From positions 186,001 through 250,000 of the forward strand of contig NZ_JAVJQE010000005.1 of NCBI RefSeq assembly GCF_040218065.1: 64,000 nucleotides of DNA, in the 5' to 3' direction. The translations under genes and the position numbers were made by a program. The DNA is from Marivibrio sp040218065. Lineage in GTDB: Bacteria > Pseudomonadota > Alphaproteobacteria > UBA8366 > Aestuariispiraceae. Every line of letters begins with the position of its first letter. Positions within the stretch are counted from its first letter, which is position 1. Under the pieces are notes generated by a model. The model had not been told where the DNA came from, did no database searches, and was given only the letters and a program-made list of their open reading frames with translations. Below are positions 7,032 to 17,152 of the stretch, one piece after another.

Positions 7032-8482
7032 CCGCCCATATCATCGTCGTCGACGATCCCAAGAGCTTCGACTTCCCGGGCCCCGGCCGCACCGTGATCT
7101 CGGCGCGCGACTATATCGCGCGCAAGACCCGCACGCCGAAGCGCGCGCGCTTGATCAATCTGTGCGCCGATACGCGCTATCTGGGCCTCGGCTATTACAT
7201 CTCGTTGCTGGCTGAGGCGCGGGGCGAGCGGATGCTGCCCTCGGCGGAAGCGATGCTGTGGGTCGGATGGAAGCGGATCTATTCACGCGCGCTCGGCGAT
7301 CTGGACGCAGCGTTGCAGAAAGCGCTGAAGCGTCTGAAGGACGCCCCGCCGGACGGTCCTCTGCTGGTCTGTTTCGGCGAATGCGACCAGAGCGCGCTGG
7401 CCCCGCTGGCGCGGGCCGCCTTCGACGCGTTTCGTTGCCCCATCCTTTCCATCCGTTTCACGACGGAGGGCGGCGGGCGCATCCTCGACGTCGACGCGCC
7501 GAAGCTTAAGAAGCTGGACGAGGCGGGCCGCGCGCTGTTCGCCCGCGGCCTCGACCGCTACACGCGCCGCGCCCGCCCGACGCCGCACGCCCAGGCCGCG
7601 CCGCGCTACACGCTGGCCGTGCTGCACGATCCGAAGGAGGAACTGCCGCCCTCCAACCCGAAGGCGTTCGACAAGCTGGCGAAGGCCGGCGTCGCGCTCA
7701 GCGTGCGGGTCGAGCTGATCACGCGCAAGGACCTGCCCCGGCTCGCCGAATACGACGCGCTGTTCATCCGTGAGACGACCAATCTCGACCACCACACCTA
7801 TCGCTTCGCCAAACGCGCGGAGGCGGAGGGAATGCCGTGCATCGACGACACGCTCTCGATCCTGCGTTGCTGCAACAAGGTGTATCTGGCCGAGTTGTTC
7901 CGTGCGAACGCCGTGCCGGCCCCGAAGACGCTGGTGCTGGATCGCGCGATCCTGATGCGCGCGGCCGACGAAATCGGCTTCCCGATGGTGCTCAAGATCC
8001 CTGACTCCAGCTTCTCGCGCGGGGTGAAGAAGGCGCGCGATCGGGCCGAGCTTGAGAGCATCGGCAAGGCGATGCTGAAGGAGTCCGACCTGATCCTGGC
8101 GCAGGAATTCGTCGAGACCGACTACGATTGGCGCATCGGCGTGCTGAACGGCGCGCCGCTCTACGCCTCGAAATACTTCATGGCCAAGGGCCATTGGCAG
8201 ATCGTCAAACATGAGGACGGCGGCGGCCACGACGAGGGGCTGTTCGAGACGGTGGCGATCGAGAACGCGCCCTCCGACATCGTCGACGCGGCGCTCGCCG
8301 CCGCACGGCCGATCGGGAGCGGCCTCTACGGCGTCGACGTCAAGCAGACGCCGCGCGGCCCGATGGTCGTCGAGGTCAACGACAACCCCAATCTGGACGC
8401 CGGGGTCGAGGACAAGGTGTTGAAGGACGAGCTGTGGAGCGCCATCCTGCGTGAGTTCGTGCGTCGCATCGAGGCGCGTTGA
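7028..8482 (+). CDS. RimK-like ATP-grasp ligase
   Basis: A 484-residue protein. The N-terminal 200 residues are a family-specific domain. From about residue 200 on it is an ATP-grasp ligase of the RimK/amino-acid ligase type, with the nucleotide-binding stretch GFPMVLKIPDSSFSRGVKK and the Mg-binding VVEVNDNPNLDAG near the C terminus. Such enzymes form peptide bonds through an acyl-phosphate, as in glutamylation of ribosomal protein S6. Its 4-nt overlap with the GNAT/C39 gene indicates one system. Real RimK is about 300 residues, so this is a distinct long subfamily and S6 should not be assumed as substrate. Confidence 0.88.
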   Translation: MTAHIIVVDDPKSFDFPGPGRTVISARDYIARKTRTPKRARLINLCADTRYLGLGYYISLLAEARGERMLPSAEAMLWVGWKRIYSRALGDLDAALQKALKRLKDAPPDGPLLVCFGECDQSALAPLARAAFDAFRCPILSIRFTTEGGGRILDVDAPKLKKLDEAGRALFARGLDRYTRRARPTPHAQAAPRYTLAVLHDPKEELPPSNPKAFDKLAKAGVALSVRVELITRKDLPRLAEYDALFIRETTNLDHHTYRFAKRAEAEGMPCIDDTLSILRCCNKVYLAELFRANAVPAPKTLVLDRAILMRAADEIGFPMVLKIPDSSFSRGVKKARDRAELESIGKAMLKESDLILAQEFVETDYDWRIGVLNGAPLYASKYFMAKGHWQIVKHEDGGGHDEGLFETVAIENAPSDIVDAALAAARPIGSGLYGVDVKQTPRGPMVVEVNDNPNLDAGVEDKVLKDELWSAILREFVRRIEAR

Positions 8483-8554
8483 GCCACCCATTAGAAAATA
8501 TCCGGCGTTCGCCTCCTGGCGGTCGCGACGGCCCGGGCGCATCTTCTGGATCTG

Positions 8555-8572
8555 AGAGGCGATCCCGCCTCT
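8555..8572 (+). terminator. Hairpin after the ATP-grasp gene
   Basis: Perfect 7-bp stem AGAGGCG/CGCCTCT with loop ATCC, followed by GCTTTCGG. A possible weak intrinsic terminator about 70 bp past the stop codon, just before the next small gene. The T tract is short. Confidence 0.4.
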
Positions 8573-8592
8573 GCTTTCGGAGACAAACGGAC

Positions 8593-8913
8593 ATGAACGG
8601 CTTCGTGTCGGCGGCGGCCCTGTACGGCCTCGCGGTCGCGTTGGTTCCCTTGTGGTTTCTCGGCGAGCGTCGCGGTTGGTTCGGCGCAAGCGACATGCCG
8701 GCGATCGCGGCGGCGACCCTGCTGACGGCCCTGGTCAGCGGCGGAACGGGCCTAGGACTGCGCGCCGTCCAGGTGAGCCGGCTCGACGAGGCGACGCAGA
8801 CGCTGGCGATCGTCGCGCTGATCGTCGCCCCGGTGCTGTGGCTGATCTTCCTCGGCTGGATGAGCGCGCGCACGCGCGGCGGCGGGTCGGCGGGACGTCG
8901 CCGCGGCGTCTGA
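8593..8913 (+). CDS. Small membrane protein of unknown function
   Basis: A 106-residue hydrophobic protein with three predicted membrane segments: AALYGLAVALVPLWFLG, AIAAATLLTALVSGG and LAIVALIVAPVLWLIFLGW. It ends in a short basic, Gly/Arg-rich tail. No family recognised. The ATG at 8593 directly precedes the first hydrophobic segment and has GGAG about 10 nt upstream. A longer frame from 8479 would start inside the preceding gene and is less likely. Confidence 0.6.
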   Translation: MNGFVSAAALYGLAVALVPLWFLGERRGWFGASDMPAIAAATLLTALVSGGTGLGLRAVQVSRLDEATQTLAIVALIVAPVLWLIFLGWMSARTRGGGSAGRRRGV

Positions 8914-9038
8914 GCGCGCCTCGCTCTCGCGGGATGCGGCTAAATGCGACCTGCTTGTGTCGCAGGCGCGCTTGCGCCCCGACGAAAAGCGTTTTCCTCT
9001 TTCCGTCACAGAGATCGGCGTCGGAAGGAGCGAGGCGC

Positions 9039-10400
9039 ATGTCGGCGGATCCGTTGGTGGTGGGCGCGGCCCGGAAGATCGACCCCTATCGCACGCCGGC
9101 GCGCCGACGCATCGCCAATGGCGAGACGCTGCCCGACGGGACGCCCAACGACTACGACCGGGTCGAGATCGGGCCGAGCGACCTCGCCTTCGAGGAGTGG
9201 GCGGCGCTCGGCCTGACGCCGCCCAATCTGGAGCGGCTGCGGGCTTATCGGCTCTCGCGCCTCGTCGGCGAACTGGCGCGGCGCGAGATCGACGCGCTGC
9301 TGGTCTTCGATCCCTTGAACATCCGCTACGCGACCGACACGACCAACATGCAGCTGTGGATCACCCATAACCCCTGCCGGGCCTGTCTGGTGACGGCGGA
9401 CGGGCATGTGACGCTGTGGGATTTTCACGCCAGCGACCATCTCTCCGCCCACCTGCCGCTGGTGAAGGACCTGCGCCACGGGGCGAGCTTCTTCTATTTC
9501 GAATCGGCCGAACGCGGGGCTGAGCACGCCGCGCGCTTCGCGGGCGAGGTGGCGGAGATCGTCCGCGAGCGCTGCGGGCCGGCGGCCCGGCGCCTCGCCG
9601 TCGACAAGATCGAGATCGCCGGCCTGCGCGCCCTGGAGGCCCTGGGCTTTCACGTGCTGGAGGGCCAAGCGGTCACCGAGCACGCGCGCAAGATCAAGGA
9701 CGCGAACGAGCTGAACGCCATGCGCTGCGCCATCGCCTCGTGCGAGGCCGCGATGGCCGAGATGGAGGAGGCCGCCCAACCCGGCATGACGGAGGTCGAC
9801 GCCTGGGCCGTGCTGCAGCGGGGCAACCATATCCGCGGGGGAGAGTGGATCGAGACCCGCATTCTGTCCTCCGGTCCGCGGACCAATCCCTGGTTCCAGG
9901 AATGCGGACCGCGCGTCATGCGCGACGGCGACATCCTGGCCTTCGACACCGATCTGGTCGGCCCCTACGGCTATTGCGCCGATCTGTCGCGCACCTGGAA
10001 GATCGGCGAAGCGCCGCCCAGCGACTACGAACGCGATCTCTACAAGCGGGCCTACGCGCACATCCAGACCAACATGGCGCTGCTCGGACCCGGGGTCTCC
10101 TTTCGCGAACTGATGGAGCGGGGCGAGAAACTGCCGGCCGAGTACCGTCAGCAACGTTACGGCGTGATGTATCACGGCGTCGGGCTGTGCGACGAATACC
10201 CCTCCCTGCGCTATCCCGAAGATTGGGGCGCCTGCGGCTATGACGGCGTGCTGGAGCCGGGCATGTGCCTGTGCGTCGAGGTCTATTTCGGCGAGGTCGG
10301 CGGCCCCTGCGGCGTCAAGCTGGAGGACCAGGTGGTCGTCACCGAGACCGGGGTCGAGAACCTGACCCGATATCCTTTCGACGCACGGCTGTTGGCCTGA
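9039..10400 (+). CDS. dddP: DMSP lyase DddP (M24 peptidase fold)
   Basis: Cleaves dimethylsulfoniopropionate to dimethyl sulfide and acrylate. The 453-residue protein keeps DddP hallmark segments (DGTPNDYDRVEIGP, FDPLNIRYATDTTNMQLW, SGPRTNPWFQECGPR). The residues reported for Ruegeria DddP (D295, D297, D307, H371, D377, E406, E421) appear here as D303, D305, D315, H379, D385, E414 and E429, a constant offset of eight. Start at 9039, with GGAAGGAG upstream. It lies between a membrane protein and a phosphatase, with no ddd transporter or acrylate gene in view. Residue numbers for Ruegeria are from memory; a related M24 hydrolase is the alternative. Confidence 0.85.
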   Translation: MSADPLVVGAARKIDPYRTPARRRIANGETLPDGTPNDYDRVEIGPSDLAFEEWAALGLTPPNLERLRAYRLSRLVGELARREIDALLVFDPLNIRYATDTTNMQLWITHNPCRACLVTADGHVTLWDFHASDHLSAHLPLVKDLRHGASFFYFESAERGAEHAARFAGEVAEIVRERCGPAARRLAVDKIEIAGLRALEALGFHVLEGQAVTEHARKIKDANELNAMRCAIASCEAAMAEMEEAAQPGMTEVDAWAVLQRGNHIRGGEWIETRILSSGPRTNPWFQECGPRVMRDGDILAFDTDLVGPYGYCADLSRTWKIGEAPPSDYERDLYKRAYAHIQTNMALLGPGVSFRELMERGEKLPAEYRQQRYGVMYHGVGLCDEYPSLRYPEDWGACGYDGVLEPGMCLCVEVYFGEVGGPCGVKLEDQVVVTETGVENLTRYPFDARLLA

Positions 10401-10464
10401 CCTTCTCACGCTTGGCGATCCCGATCCGCTCCCTATTTGAGAGGGGGGCGAGGGCGAACGGAGC

Positions 10465-11940
10465 GTGAGGGTGCGGGTGATCGGCGCGGAGGCAATGCGG
10501 GGCGAGACGCCGGATCGGCTTGGCCCGATCCTCTTTTTCCGCGGACTAGAGGGCGGACGCCTGCGGCTCGCGGCCGTGGTGGTGCGGCCCGAGGGCGAGA
10601 CTCCGCCGGCGATCGAGACCGAGGGCGGGCCGGCCGCGCCTCGGGCGCTGCTGGCCGGCGCGGGGCGGCGCGCCTTCGGCTACAGCTTCACGCTGCCGGC
10701 CGGCGGGCCGTGCGAATACCGTTTCGAGGGCGAGACCTATCCCGTCAACGCCGCCTATGACGGGGACCTGCGGCTCGCCTACGCGTCTTGCAACGGCCAG
10801 GAGCACGGCGACCGGGATCGCGACCCGGCCGAGCGCAACGCGATGTGGGCGTGCATGGCCGCGGAGCACGCCGAACGTCCCTTCCACCTGTTGCTGCACG
10901 GCGGCGATCAGCTCTACGCCGACGAAATCCTGGAATGCCATCCGGCCGTGCAGGCCTGGGCCAAGCGGGCGCGGCCGAAGGACGTCGACGCCGCGACGGC
11001 GGAGGACGCGCGTGCGGCGCTGCATGAGACCCTGTTCGAGCGGTACCTCCAGACCTTCGCGGAGCCGCCGTTCGACTGGCTCAGCGCGCGAATTCCCTCG
11101 CTCGCCATGTGGGACGACCACGACATCTGTGACGGCTGGGGATCGCTGCCGGCGGTGAAGCTGGACCGCAAGATCGGCGAGGTGCTGTTCGAGGTGGCGC
11201 GCGCTTGCTTCCTGGTCTTTCAGATGGGCGCCCATCCGGAGGAGACGCCGTCGATCTGCATAGATCAGAGCGGCCGCAGCCTGGGCTGGCGGGCGGCGCT
11301 GCCCGGCGTCGATCTGATCGCGCCGGACCTGCGCTCGGAGCGCCGACCCTGGCGGGTGATGGGCAAGCGCGGCTGGGCCGGGTTCCTGGAGGCGACGCGC
11401 GCGGCCGCCGAGCGTCCCGACGGCGGGCGCGCCTTCATCCTCTCCAGCGTGCCGGCGCTGGGCCCCCGGCTCTCCTGGGTCGAGGCGGTGATGATCCTGA
11501 CGCCGACGATGCAGAAGTACGAGGACGATTTGCGCGACCAATGGCAGAGCCGCGCGCACCGCGACGAATGGAAGCGCTTCCTGCAGACGGTGATCGACCT
11601 GCATCGCGCAGACGGGCGGCGCGCGACGCTGCTCTCCGGCGAGATCCATCTGGCGACGCGCGGGACCTTGGCCGTCGAGGGCGGACCGGTCCACCAGTTG
11701 GTCGCCTCCGGCGTCACCCATCCGGCCCCGGCCAAGGGCTACGCCCGCGGACTGGGGCTCCTCGCCTCGCTGGGCGAAGCGCCGCTGCCGGCGCATCCGA
11801 TCGCCCTGCGCCCGCTGCCGGGACAGCGCGCGACCTACGTCGCCCAGCGCAACTACCTGGTCTTGGCGCGGGACGACGGGGCCTGGACGGCGCGCTGGGA
11901 GTTGGAGGAGGACGGGCCGACGCCGGCTCTGCAGATTTGA
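10465..11940 (+). CDS. PhoD-like metallophosphatase
   Basis: A 491-residue phosphodiesterase/phosphatase of the PhoD-like calcineurin superfamily. Metal-binding motifs are visible: LLLHGGDQLYADEI, MWDDHDICDGWGS and LLSGEIHLATRG. No signal peptide is seen, so a cytoplasmic role is likely, unlike secreted Bacillus PhoD. The start is a GTG at 10465 with GAGGG about 10 nt upstream; no ATG lies ahead of the N-terminal domain. It follows dddP by 64 bp on the same strand and may be cotranscribed. The substrate is unknown. Confidence 0.82.
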   Translation: MRVRVIGAEAMRGETPDRLGPILFFRGLEGGRLRLAAVVVRPEGETPPAIETEGGPAAPRALLAGAGRRAFGYSFTLPAGGPCEYRFEGETYPVNAAYDGDLRLAYASCNGQEHGDRDRDPAERNAMWACMAAEHAERPFHLLLHGGDQLYADEILECHPAVQAWAKRARPKDVDAATAEDARAALHETLFERYLQTFAEPPFDWLSARIPSLAMWDDHDICDGWGSLPAVKLDRKIGEVLFEVARACFLVFQMGAHPEETPSICIDQSGRSLGWRAALPGVDLIAPDLRSERRPWRVMGKRGWAGFLEATRAAAERPDGGRAFILSSVPALGPRLSWVEAVMILTPTMQKYEDDLRDQWQSRAHRDEWKRFLQTVIDLHRADGRRATLLSGEIHLATRGTLAVEGGPVHQLVASGVTHPAPAKGYARGLGLLASLGEAPLPAHPIALRPLPGQRATYVAQRNYLVLARDDGAWTARWELEEDGPTPALQI

Positions 11941-12063
11941 GCGACGGCGGGGATCGCCGCCACGCCCAAGCTCTAATGAAAAACGAGGCCGAGCGCGGCA
12001 GAGCGCCGACGGTGCGGACCGCCCTGGACCCCGACGTCCGTCAGGGAGGGGCGACGTCGCGCA

Positions 12064-12080
12064 GGGACGATAGGCGTCCC
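12064..12080. terminator. Hairpin between converging genes
   Basis: GGGACG-ATAGG-CGTCCC, a perfect 6-bp stem, lies between the stops of the PhoD-like gene and the HD-domain gene. Its position suits transcript ends from either side. There is no T tract. Confidence 0.3.
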
Positions 12081-12085
12081 GTCCC

Positions 12086-12685
12086 CTACTCCGCCGCCGC
12101 CGGCTCGTCGTTCCCCAATTCCAGATGACCGAATTTCGGCGTCGCCAGGACGCGGCGGACCATCGGCTCGAAGAACGCCAACGGCTCGCTGTCGTAGTCG
12201 GGATCGAAGGCGTTCTGATCGTAGTTGGCGCAGAAGTAGACGCAGTCCTCGTAGAACGGATGGTCTTTGTGCATGTCGCGGGCGTTGCGGTCGCCGCCCA
12301 TGAAGTGATTGTAGTAATAGCCCTGGAACAGACCGTGATGCTTGATCACCCAATGGACGCGTTCGCTGACATAGGGCTTGAGCAGCGCGGCCGCGGCCTC
12401 GGAATGGTTATAGGGCGAGAGGATGTCGCCGATGTCGTGCAGCAAGGCGGCGACCACCATTTCCTCGTCCGCGCCGTCGCGATGGGCGCGCGTCGCGGAC
12501 TGCAGCGAGTGCTCGAAGCGGGTGACGCGGTAGCCGCCCCAGTCCACGTCCAGCGTCTTCAGCTGCGCCAAAACCCGGTCCACATGATCGGCGTTGAAGG
12601 CGCGCTCCTTCTCGTCGAGAAGCGCCCAATCCTCGGCCGTGCCGTCCTCCATGCGGGTCCAGGATACGTATTGTTGTTCGGCCAT
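12086..12685 (-). CDS. HD-domain protein, possible diiron oxygenase family
   Basis: A 199-residue HD-domain protein. Candidate metal ligands are His59 (FEHSLQSA), His83-Asp84 (LLHDIGD), His94 (NHSEAA), His111 or His116 (HWVIKHH) and Asp156 (NYDQNAFD). The spacing resembles the small HD oxygenases related to myo-inositol oxygenase and PhnZ/TmpB, but the PhnZ-type YxxE motif is not at the expected place. The start at 12685 has GGAGAG 8 nt upstream; the ATG at 12745 lies inside the transporter gene. It is probably cotranscribed with the DMT transporter and lpdA. Reaction unknown; a phosphohydrolase is also possible. Confidence 0.75.
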   Translation of the reverse strand: MAEQQYVSWTRMEDGTAEDWALLDEKERAFNADHVDRVLAQLKTLDVDWGGYRVTRFEHSLQSATRAHRDGADEEMVVAALLHDIGDILSPYNHSEAAAALLKPYVSERVHWVIKHHGLFQGYYYNHFMGGDRNARDMHKDHPFYEDCVYFCANYDQNAFDPDYDSEPLAFFEPMVRRVLATPKFGHLELGNDEPAAAE

Positions 12686-12741
12686 CGCTCGGCTCTCCTG
12701 TTTCGGGGACGCGCCGATGCTACGCCTCTCGGGGCGCGGGC

Positions 12742-13659
12742 TCAATGGTCCGGCAGCGGCGCCGCGCGGCGCTCGCGGAAGACGACGAAAAGCCCGGCGG
12801 CGATGACGATCCCGCAGCCGGCCCAGGTGACGGCCGTCGGAAAGTCGCCGAAGACGACATAGCCCATCACCGTCGCCATCACCATTTCAAGATAGGGCAA
12901 CGGCGCCATCGCGCTCGCCTCCACCCTGTCCGCCGCCCAGATGATCAGCAGATGGCCGAGCGCCATGATCGCGCCCATGGCGCACATCATGGCGATTTCC
13001 GCCCAGCCGATCGGCGTCCAGATCGGGACGATCAGCGCGCCCATGCCGACGGTGCTGACCGCCCCCGCCCACCATAGCGTGATCAGCGGCTTGTTGAGTC
13101 CCGCCATGCGGCGCGTCAGCACCATGAAGCCGGCGAACAGAAACGCCGCGCCCAGCGCCCACAACGCGCCCGGCTGGAAGGCGCCTGTGCCCGGCTTCAC
13201 GATCAGCAGCATGCCGAGAAACCCGACGACCACGGCCGACCAGCGGCGGATCCCGACATGCTCCTTCAACAGCAGGGCCGATAGGGCGGTCACCAACAGG
13301 GGCGCGATGAAGAGAACGCCGGCCGCGTCGGCCAACGGCACGTCGCGGATCGCGGTGAAGTAGCAGATCGTCGCGAGTCCGATCAGCAGCGCGCGCAGCA
13401 GCTGGAGATCAAGCCGCGTCGGCCGCAGAACCGGCCGGGCGCCGTACAGCCAGAAGACGACGGGGGTCAGGATCACCGTCTGCGCGGCCCACCGGCCCCA
13501 GGCGATCTGGGTCGGGGCCACGCCGGCCTCGCCCATGATCTTTCCGAAGGTGTCGCCGACGGGCAGCATCAAAAAGCCGCAGGCCGCGGCCAGCAGAATG
13601 AAGACGCTGGCGCGATCGCCGAGGGCGGGCTGGGAGGCGGCGGGCGGCCGGGGCGTCAC
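12742..13659 (-). CDS. DMT/EamA-family transporter
   Basis: A 305-residue inner-membrane protein with ten predicted helices in two EamA repeats (about residues 15-150 and 160-295). Hydrophobic segments such as SVFILLAAACGFLMLPV and AGCGIVIAAGLFVVF are clear. Family members export small metabolites such as amino acids; substrate cannot be read from sequence. The ATG at 13659 lies 10 nt after the lpdA stop, so it is likely in the same transcript, with the HD-domain gene next downstream. Confidence 0.85.
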   Translation of the reverse strand: MTPRPPAASQPALGDRASVFILLAAACGFLMLPVGDTFGKIMGEAGVAPTQIAWGRWAAQTVILTPVVFWLYGARPVLRPTRLDLQLLRALLIGLATICYFTAIRDVPLADAAGVLFIAPLLVTALSALLLKEHVGIRRWSAVVVGFLGMLLIVKPGTGAFQPGALWALGAAFLFAGFMVLTRRMAGLNKPLITLWWAGAVSTVGMGALIVPIWTPIGWAEIAMMCAMGAIMALGHLLIIWAADRVEASAMAPLPYLEMVMATVMGYVVFGDFPTAVTWAGCGIVIAAGLFVVFRERRAAPLPDH

Positions 13660-13669
13660 ACGCCCGGCC

Positions 13670-15073
<1,404 letters not shown>

Positions 15074-15305
15074 CTGCCGATCCCCCTTCGCGAAAATCCG
15101 GTCCGAACTGGCGCGCACCATGCCGCAGGCGGGGCGGATCGGCAAGCCGCCGCGGGCCGCGCCAGCGCCGCGACCGCGCCACGCCCTCGCCATGATCGGG
15201 CGTTATCCCCATCGACGACGTCGGGCCGCATCTTGGAAGCCCGGGGGAAAAGGCCCACCTCCGGTCCGCGCGACGACAGGACTTTCTGAGGACGAGAGGC
15301 AGAGC

Positions 15306-16010
15306 ATGCATCGGGATGCGAGAGGACGCAGAGGATGGCGCGCCGCTGTGGCGGCGACGGCGTTCGCGTGTCTCGCAGGGCCGGCGCTGGCGGCCGATCA
15401 GGCGCGCCCCCAGCCGATGACGCCGACGCCGAGCGCATCGCCCGCCCTGCAGGCCCCGCCCCCGGATGTCTCCCCAGCGCTCGAGGGCCGTGCGGCGACG
15501 GACCACCGCGGCGTGGCGCTTCCGCTGCCGGACTACGGCGTCGCGGCGCCTGCGCCGGCCCCGCAGAAATCGTTCGACGGTCGGCTGCTTAGCGGACCGG
15601 GCGCGGAAGTCGGCGTGAAGGCGGGTGAAACGCCGGGGGCCTACGCCGAGATCGGGCGCGGGCCGCTGAAGACCAAGGCCGAATTGGGAAAGCCGATCGC
15701 CAGCCCGTTCGATCCGGCGCAAGGCTCGTTGGGCGCGAGCCTGTCGGATTCGTTGAGCCCTGGCGTCGATCTTCAGGTCGGGGCCCGCAGCGTCTTCGAA
15801 GTGGCCGATCCGCTGACCGCGCCCAACACCGCTTTGGGGCCGGTGCGCAACAGCCTCGACCTGGGGGCGGGCGTCACCGTGACCGAGGGGCTGAGCGTGG
15901 ACGCCCGAACCGAAATGGGCCTCGACCCGCTGCTCCGCGAGCCGGCGCTGCGCGACGGCGAGAGTTCCGTCAACTCAACGCTGATGATGCGCTATAATCT
16001 CGGGTGGTGA
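15306..16010 (+). CDS. Exported protein of unknown function
   Basis: A 234-residue protein with a signal peptide (basic start, then AAVAATAFACLAGPALA, predicted cut after ALAA). A Pro-rich linker follows (about residues 30-60), and then a Gly-rich domain with alternating polar/apolar strands. It ends MMRYNLGW; a terminal aromatic residue is typical of outer-membrane strands, so a periplasmic or outer-membrane location is plausible. No family recognised. The ATG at 15306 is chosen because the signal peptide starts there. A second exported protein follows 32 bp downstream. Confidence 0.72.
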   Translation: MHRDARGRRGWRAAVAATAFACLAGPALAADQARPQPMTPTPSASPALQAPPPDVSPALEGRAATDHRGVALPLPDYGVAAPAPAPQKSFDGRLLSGPGAEVGVKAGETPGAYAEIGRGPLKTKAELGKPIASPFDPAQGSLGASLSDSLSPGVDLQVGARSVFEVADPLTAPNTALGPVRNSLDLGAGVTVTEGLSVDARTEMGLDPLLREPALRDGESSVNSTLMMRYNLGW

Positions 16011-16042
16011 GGGCCGCCCGCGTCTGAGGAGGTGTTAGAGCG

Positions 16043-16336
16043 ATGTTTCGACCGAGCCGTCTTCTGTCCGCCGCGGCGATCTGCGTCGTCCTGGCCGCCG
16101 GCCCCGCCGCGGCCGGGGCTGAAGAGAAAGGCTCGCCCGAGGATCTGGCGCGCGAGGGGCTGGGCAAGATCGTCTCCGCGCTGGAGATGCTGTTGATGAC
16201 GATCCCGACCTATGAAGCGCCGGAGATCCTGCCGAACGGCGACATCATCATCCGCCGCGTCGACCCGCTGAAGCCGAAGGAAAAGGAGAGGGGCGACGAC
16301 GGTCTCGACGCGATGGAGGAGCCGAAGCCGATCTGA
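16043..16336 (+). CDS. Small exported alphaproteobacterial protein
   Basis: A 97-residue protein with signal peptide LLSAAAICVVLAAGPAAAGA. The mature part has a helix (LAREGLGKIVSALEMLL) and then the motif YEAPEILPNGDIIIRR, which I recognise as recurrent in small exported proteins of alphaproteobacteria, sometimes mislabelled as ATPases. Function unknown. GAGGAG lies upstream of the ATG at 16043. It is probably cotranscribed with the exported protein before it. Confidence 0.75.
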   Translation: MFRPSRLLSAAAICVVLAAGPAAAGAEEKGSPEDLAREGLGKIVSALEMLLMTIPTYEAPEILPNGDIIIRRVDPLKPKEKERGDDGLDAMEEPKPI

Positions 16337-16343
16337 CGCCGCC

Positions 16344-16781
16344 TTACGGCGCCGCAAGTCTCGCCAGCGCGCGCAATTGTCCGCCGTCGGCGCGCTTCAT
16401 GCCCTTCTTTAGAAGCCACGCGAAGAAGCGCCATTTGCCCTGGATGATCACGTCGGCCTCCAGGACGGCGCGGGTGGCGGTCCCGTCTCGGGCCGGCTCG
16501 AAGCGGTAACGGTAGCGGGTGCCGGCGCTGTCGTTGCCGGCGGCGATGGCGAAGCCGTGAGGCGGGTCCCACTCCACGAGCTTAAGCGTGCTGGTCCGCG
16601 TCTGGCCGCGGTCGGTCACTGTAATCGGCAGCCGGGCGCCGGCCTCCATCGGACCGTCGTCCGGGGGCTCGACCTGATCGACGCCTTGCATCCATTCGGG
16701 AAAGCGGGTCGGGTCGCCGGCGACGGCCCATACCCGGTCGATCGGCGCGCGGATCAGTTCGCTGACGGTGAAGGCGTGCAT
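16344..16781 (-). CDS. SRPBCC (START-like) domain protein
   Basis: A 145-residue protein with the helix-grip fold of the polyketide cyclase/START superfamily: the strand VSELIRAPIDRVWAV at the N terminus, the conserved PTRFPEW, and a long C-terminal helix (KWRFFAWLLKKGMKRADGG). These proteins bind hydrophobic ligands; no catalytic residues can be named. The ATG at 16781 is preferred because it starts at the first strand and has GGGGAGAG upstream. It lies 35 nt downstream of azlD on the same strand. Confidence 0.82.
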   Translation of the reverse strand: MHAFTVSELIRAPIDRVWAVAGDPTRFPEWMQGVDQVEPPDDGPMEAGARLPITVTDRGQTRTSTLKLVEWDPPHGFAIAAGNDSAGTRYRYRFEPARDGTATRAVLEADVIIQGKWRFFAWLLKKGMKRADGGQLRALARLAAP

Positions 16782-16816
16782 CGCGGCCGAACTCTCCCCT
16801 GACGGCCCGCGCCGCC

Positions 16817-17152
16817 TCAGGCGAGGCCGAACGCGACCAGAGCGGCGAAGGCCCCGACGCCTGCGCCAAGCCCCCAGGTAAGGCGTTTCCCGCTCAGTTT
16901 CCAGACCGCGAAGCCGATCGCGAGCGCCAGCGCGCGCGGCCACAGCGTCTCCGGGGCGATGTCGCCGCGCGGCATCAGGATGACCCGCGCCATCAGCCCG
17001 GCCACCATCGCGTAGGCGACGGCGGCGATCCAGGCGAAGAAGCGTCCTTCGACGTCGACCCGGCCGGCCACCACGACGCCGGCGAAGCGCCAGACGAAGG
17101 TCGCGGCCACGGCCAGGGCCAAGAGGGGCCACAGGGGAAGCGGATCAGCCAT
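16817..17152 (-). CDS. azlD: AzlD-type branched-chain amino acid export subunit
   Basis: A 111-residue membrane protein with about four helices (LWPLLALAVAATFVWR, AVAYAMVAGLMARVIL, ALALAIGFAVWKL, GAGVGAFAALVAFGLA). It matches the AzlD partner of AzlC/BrnF exporters in size and position. Its ATG at 17152 lies inside the end of azlC (8-nt overlap), a sign of coupled translation of a two-subunit exporter. Confidence 0.85.
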   Translation of the reverse strand: MADPLPLWPLLALAVAATFVWRFAGVVVAGRVDVEGRFFAWIAAVAYAMVAGLMARVILMPRGDIAPETLWPRALALAIGFAVWKLSGKRLTWGLGAGVGAFAALVAFGLA

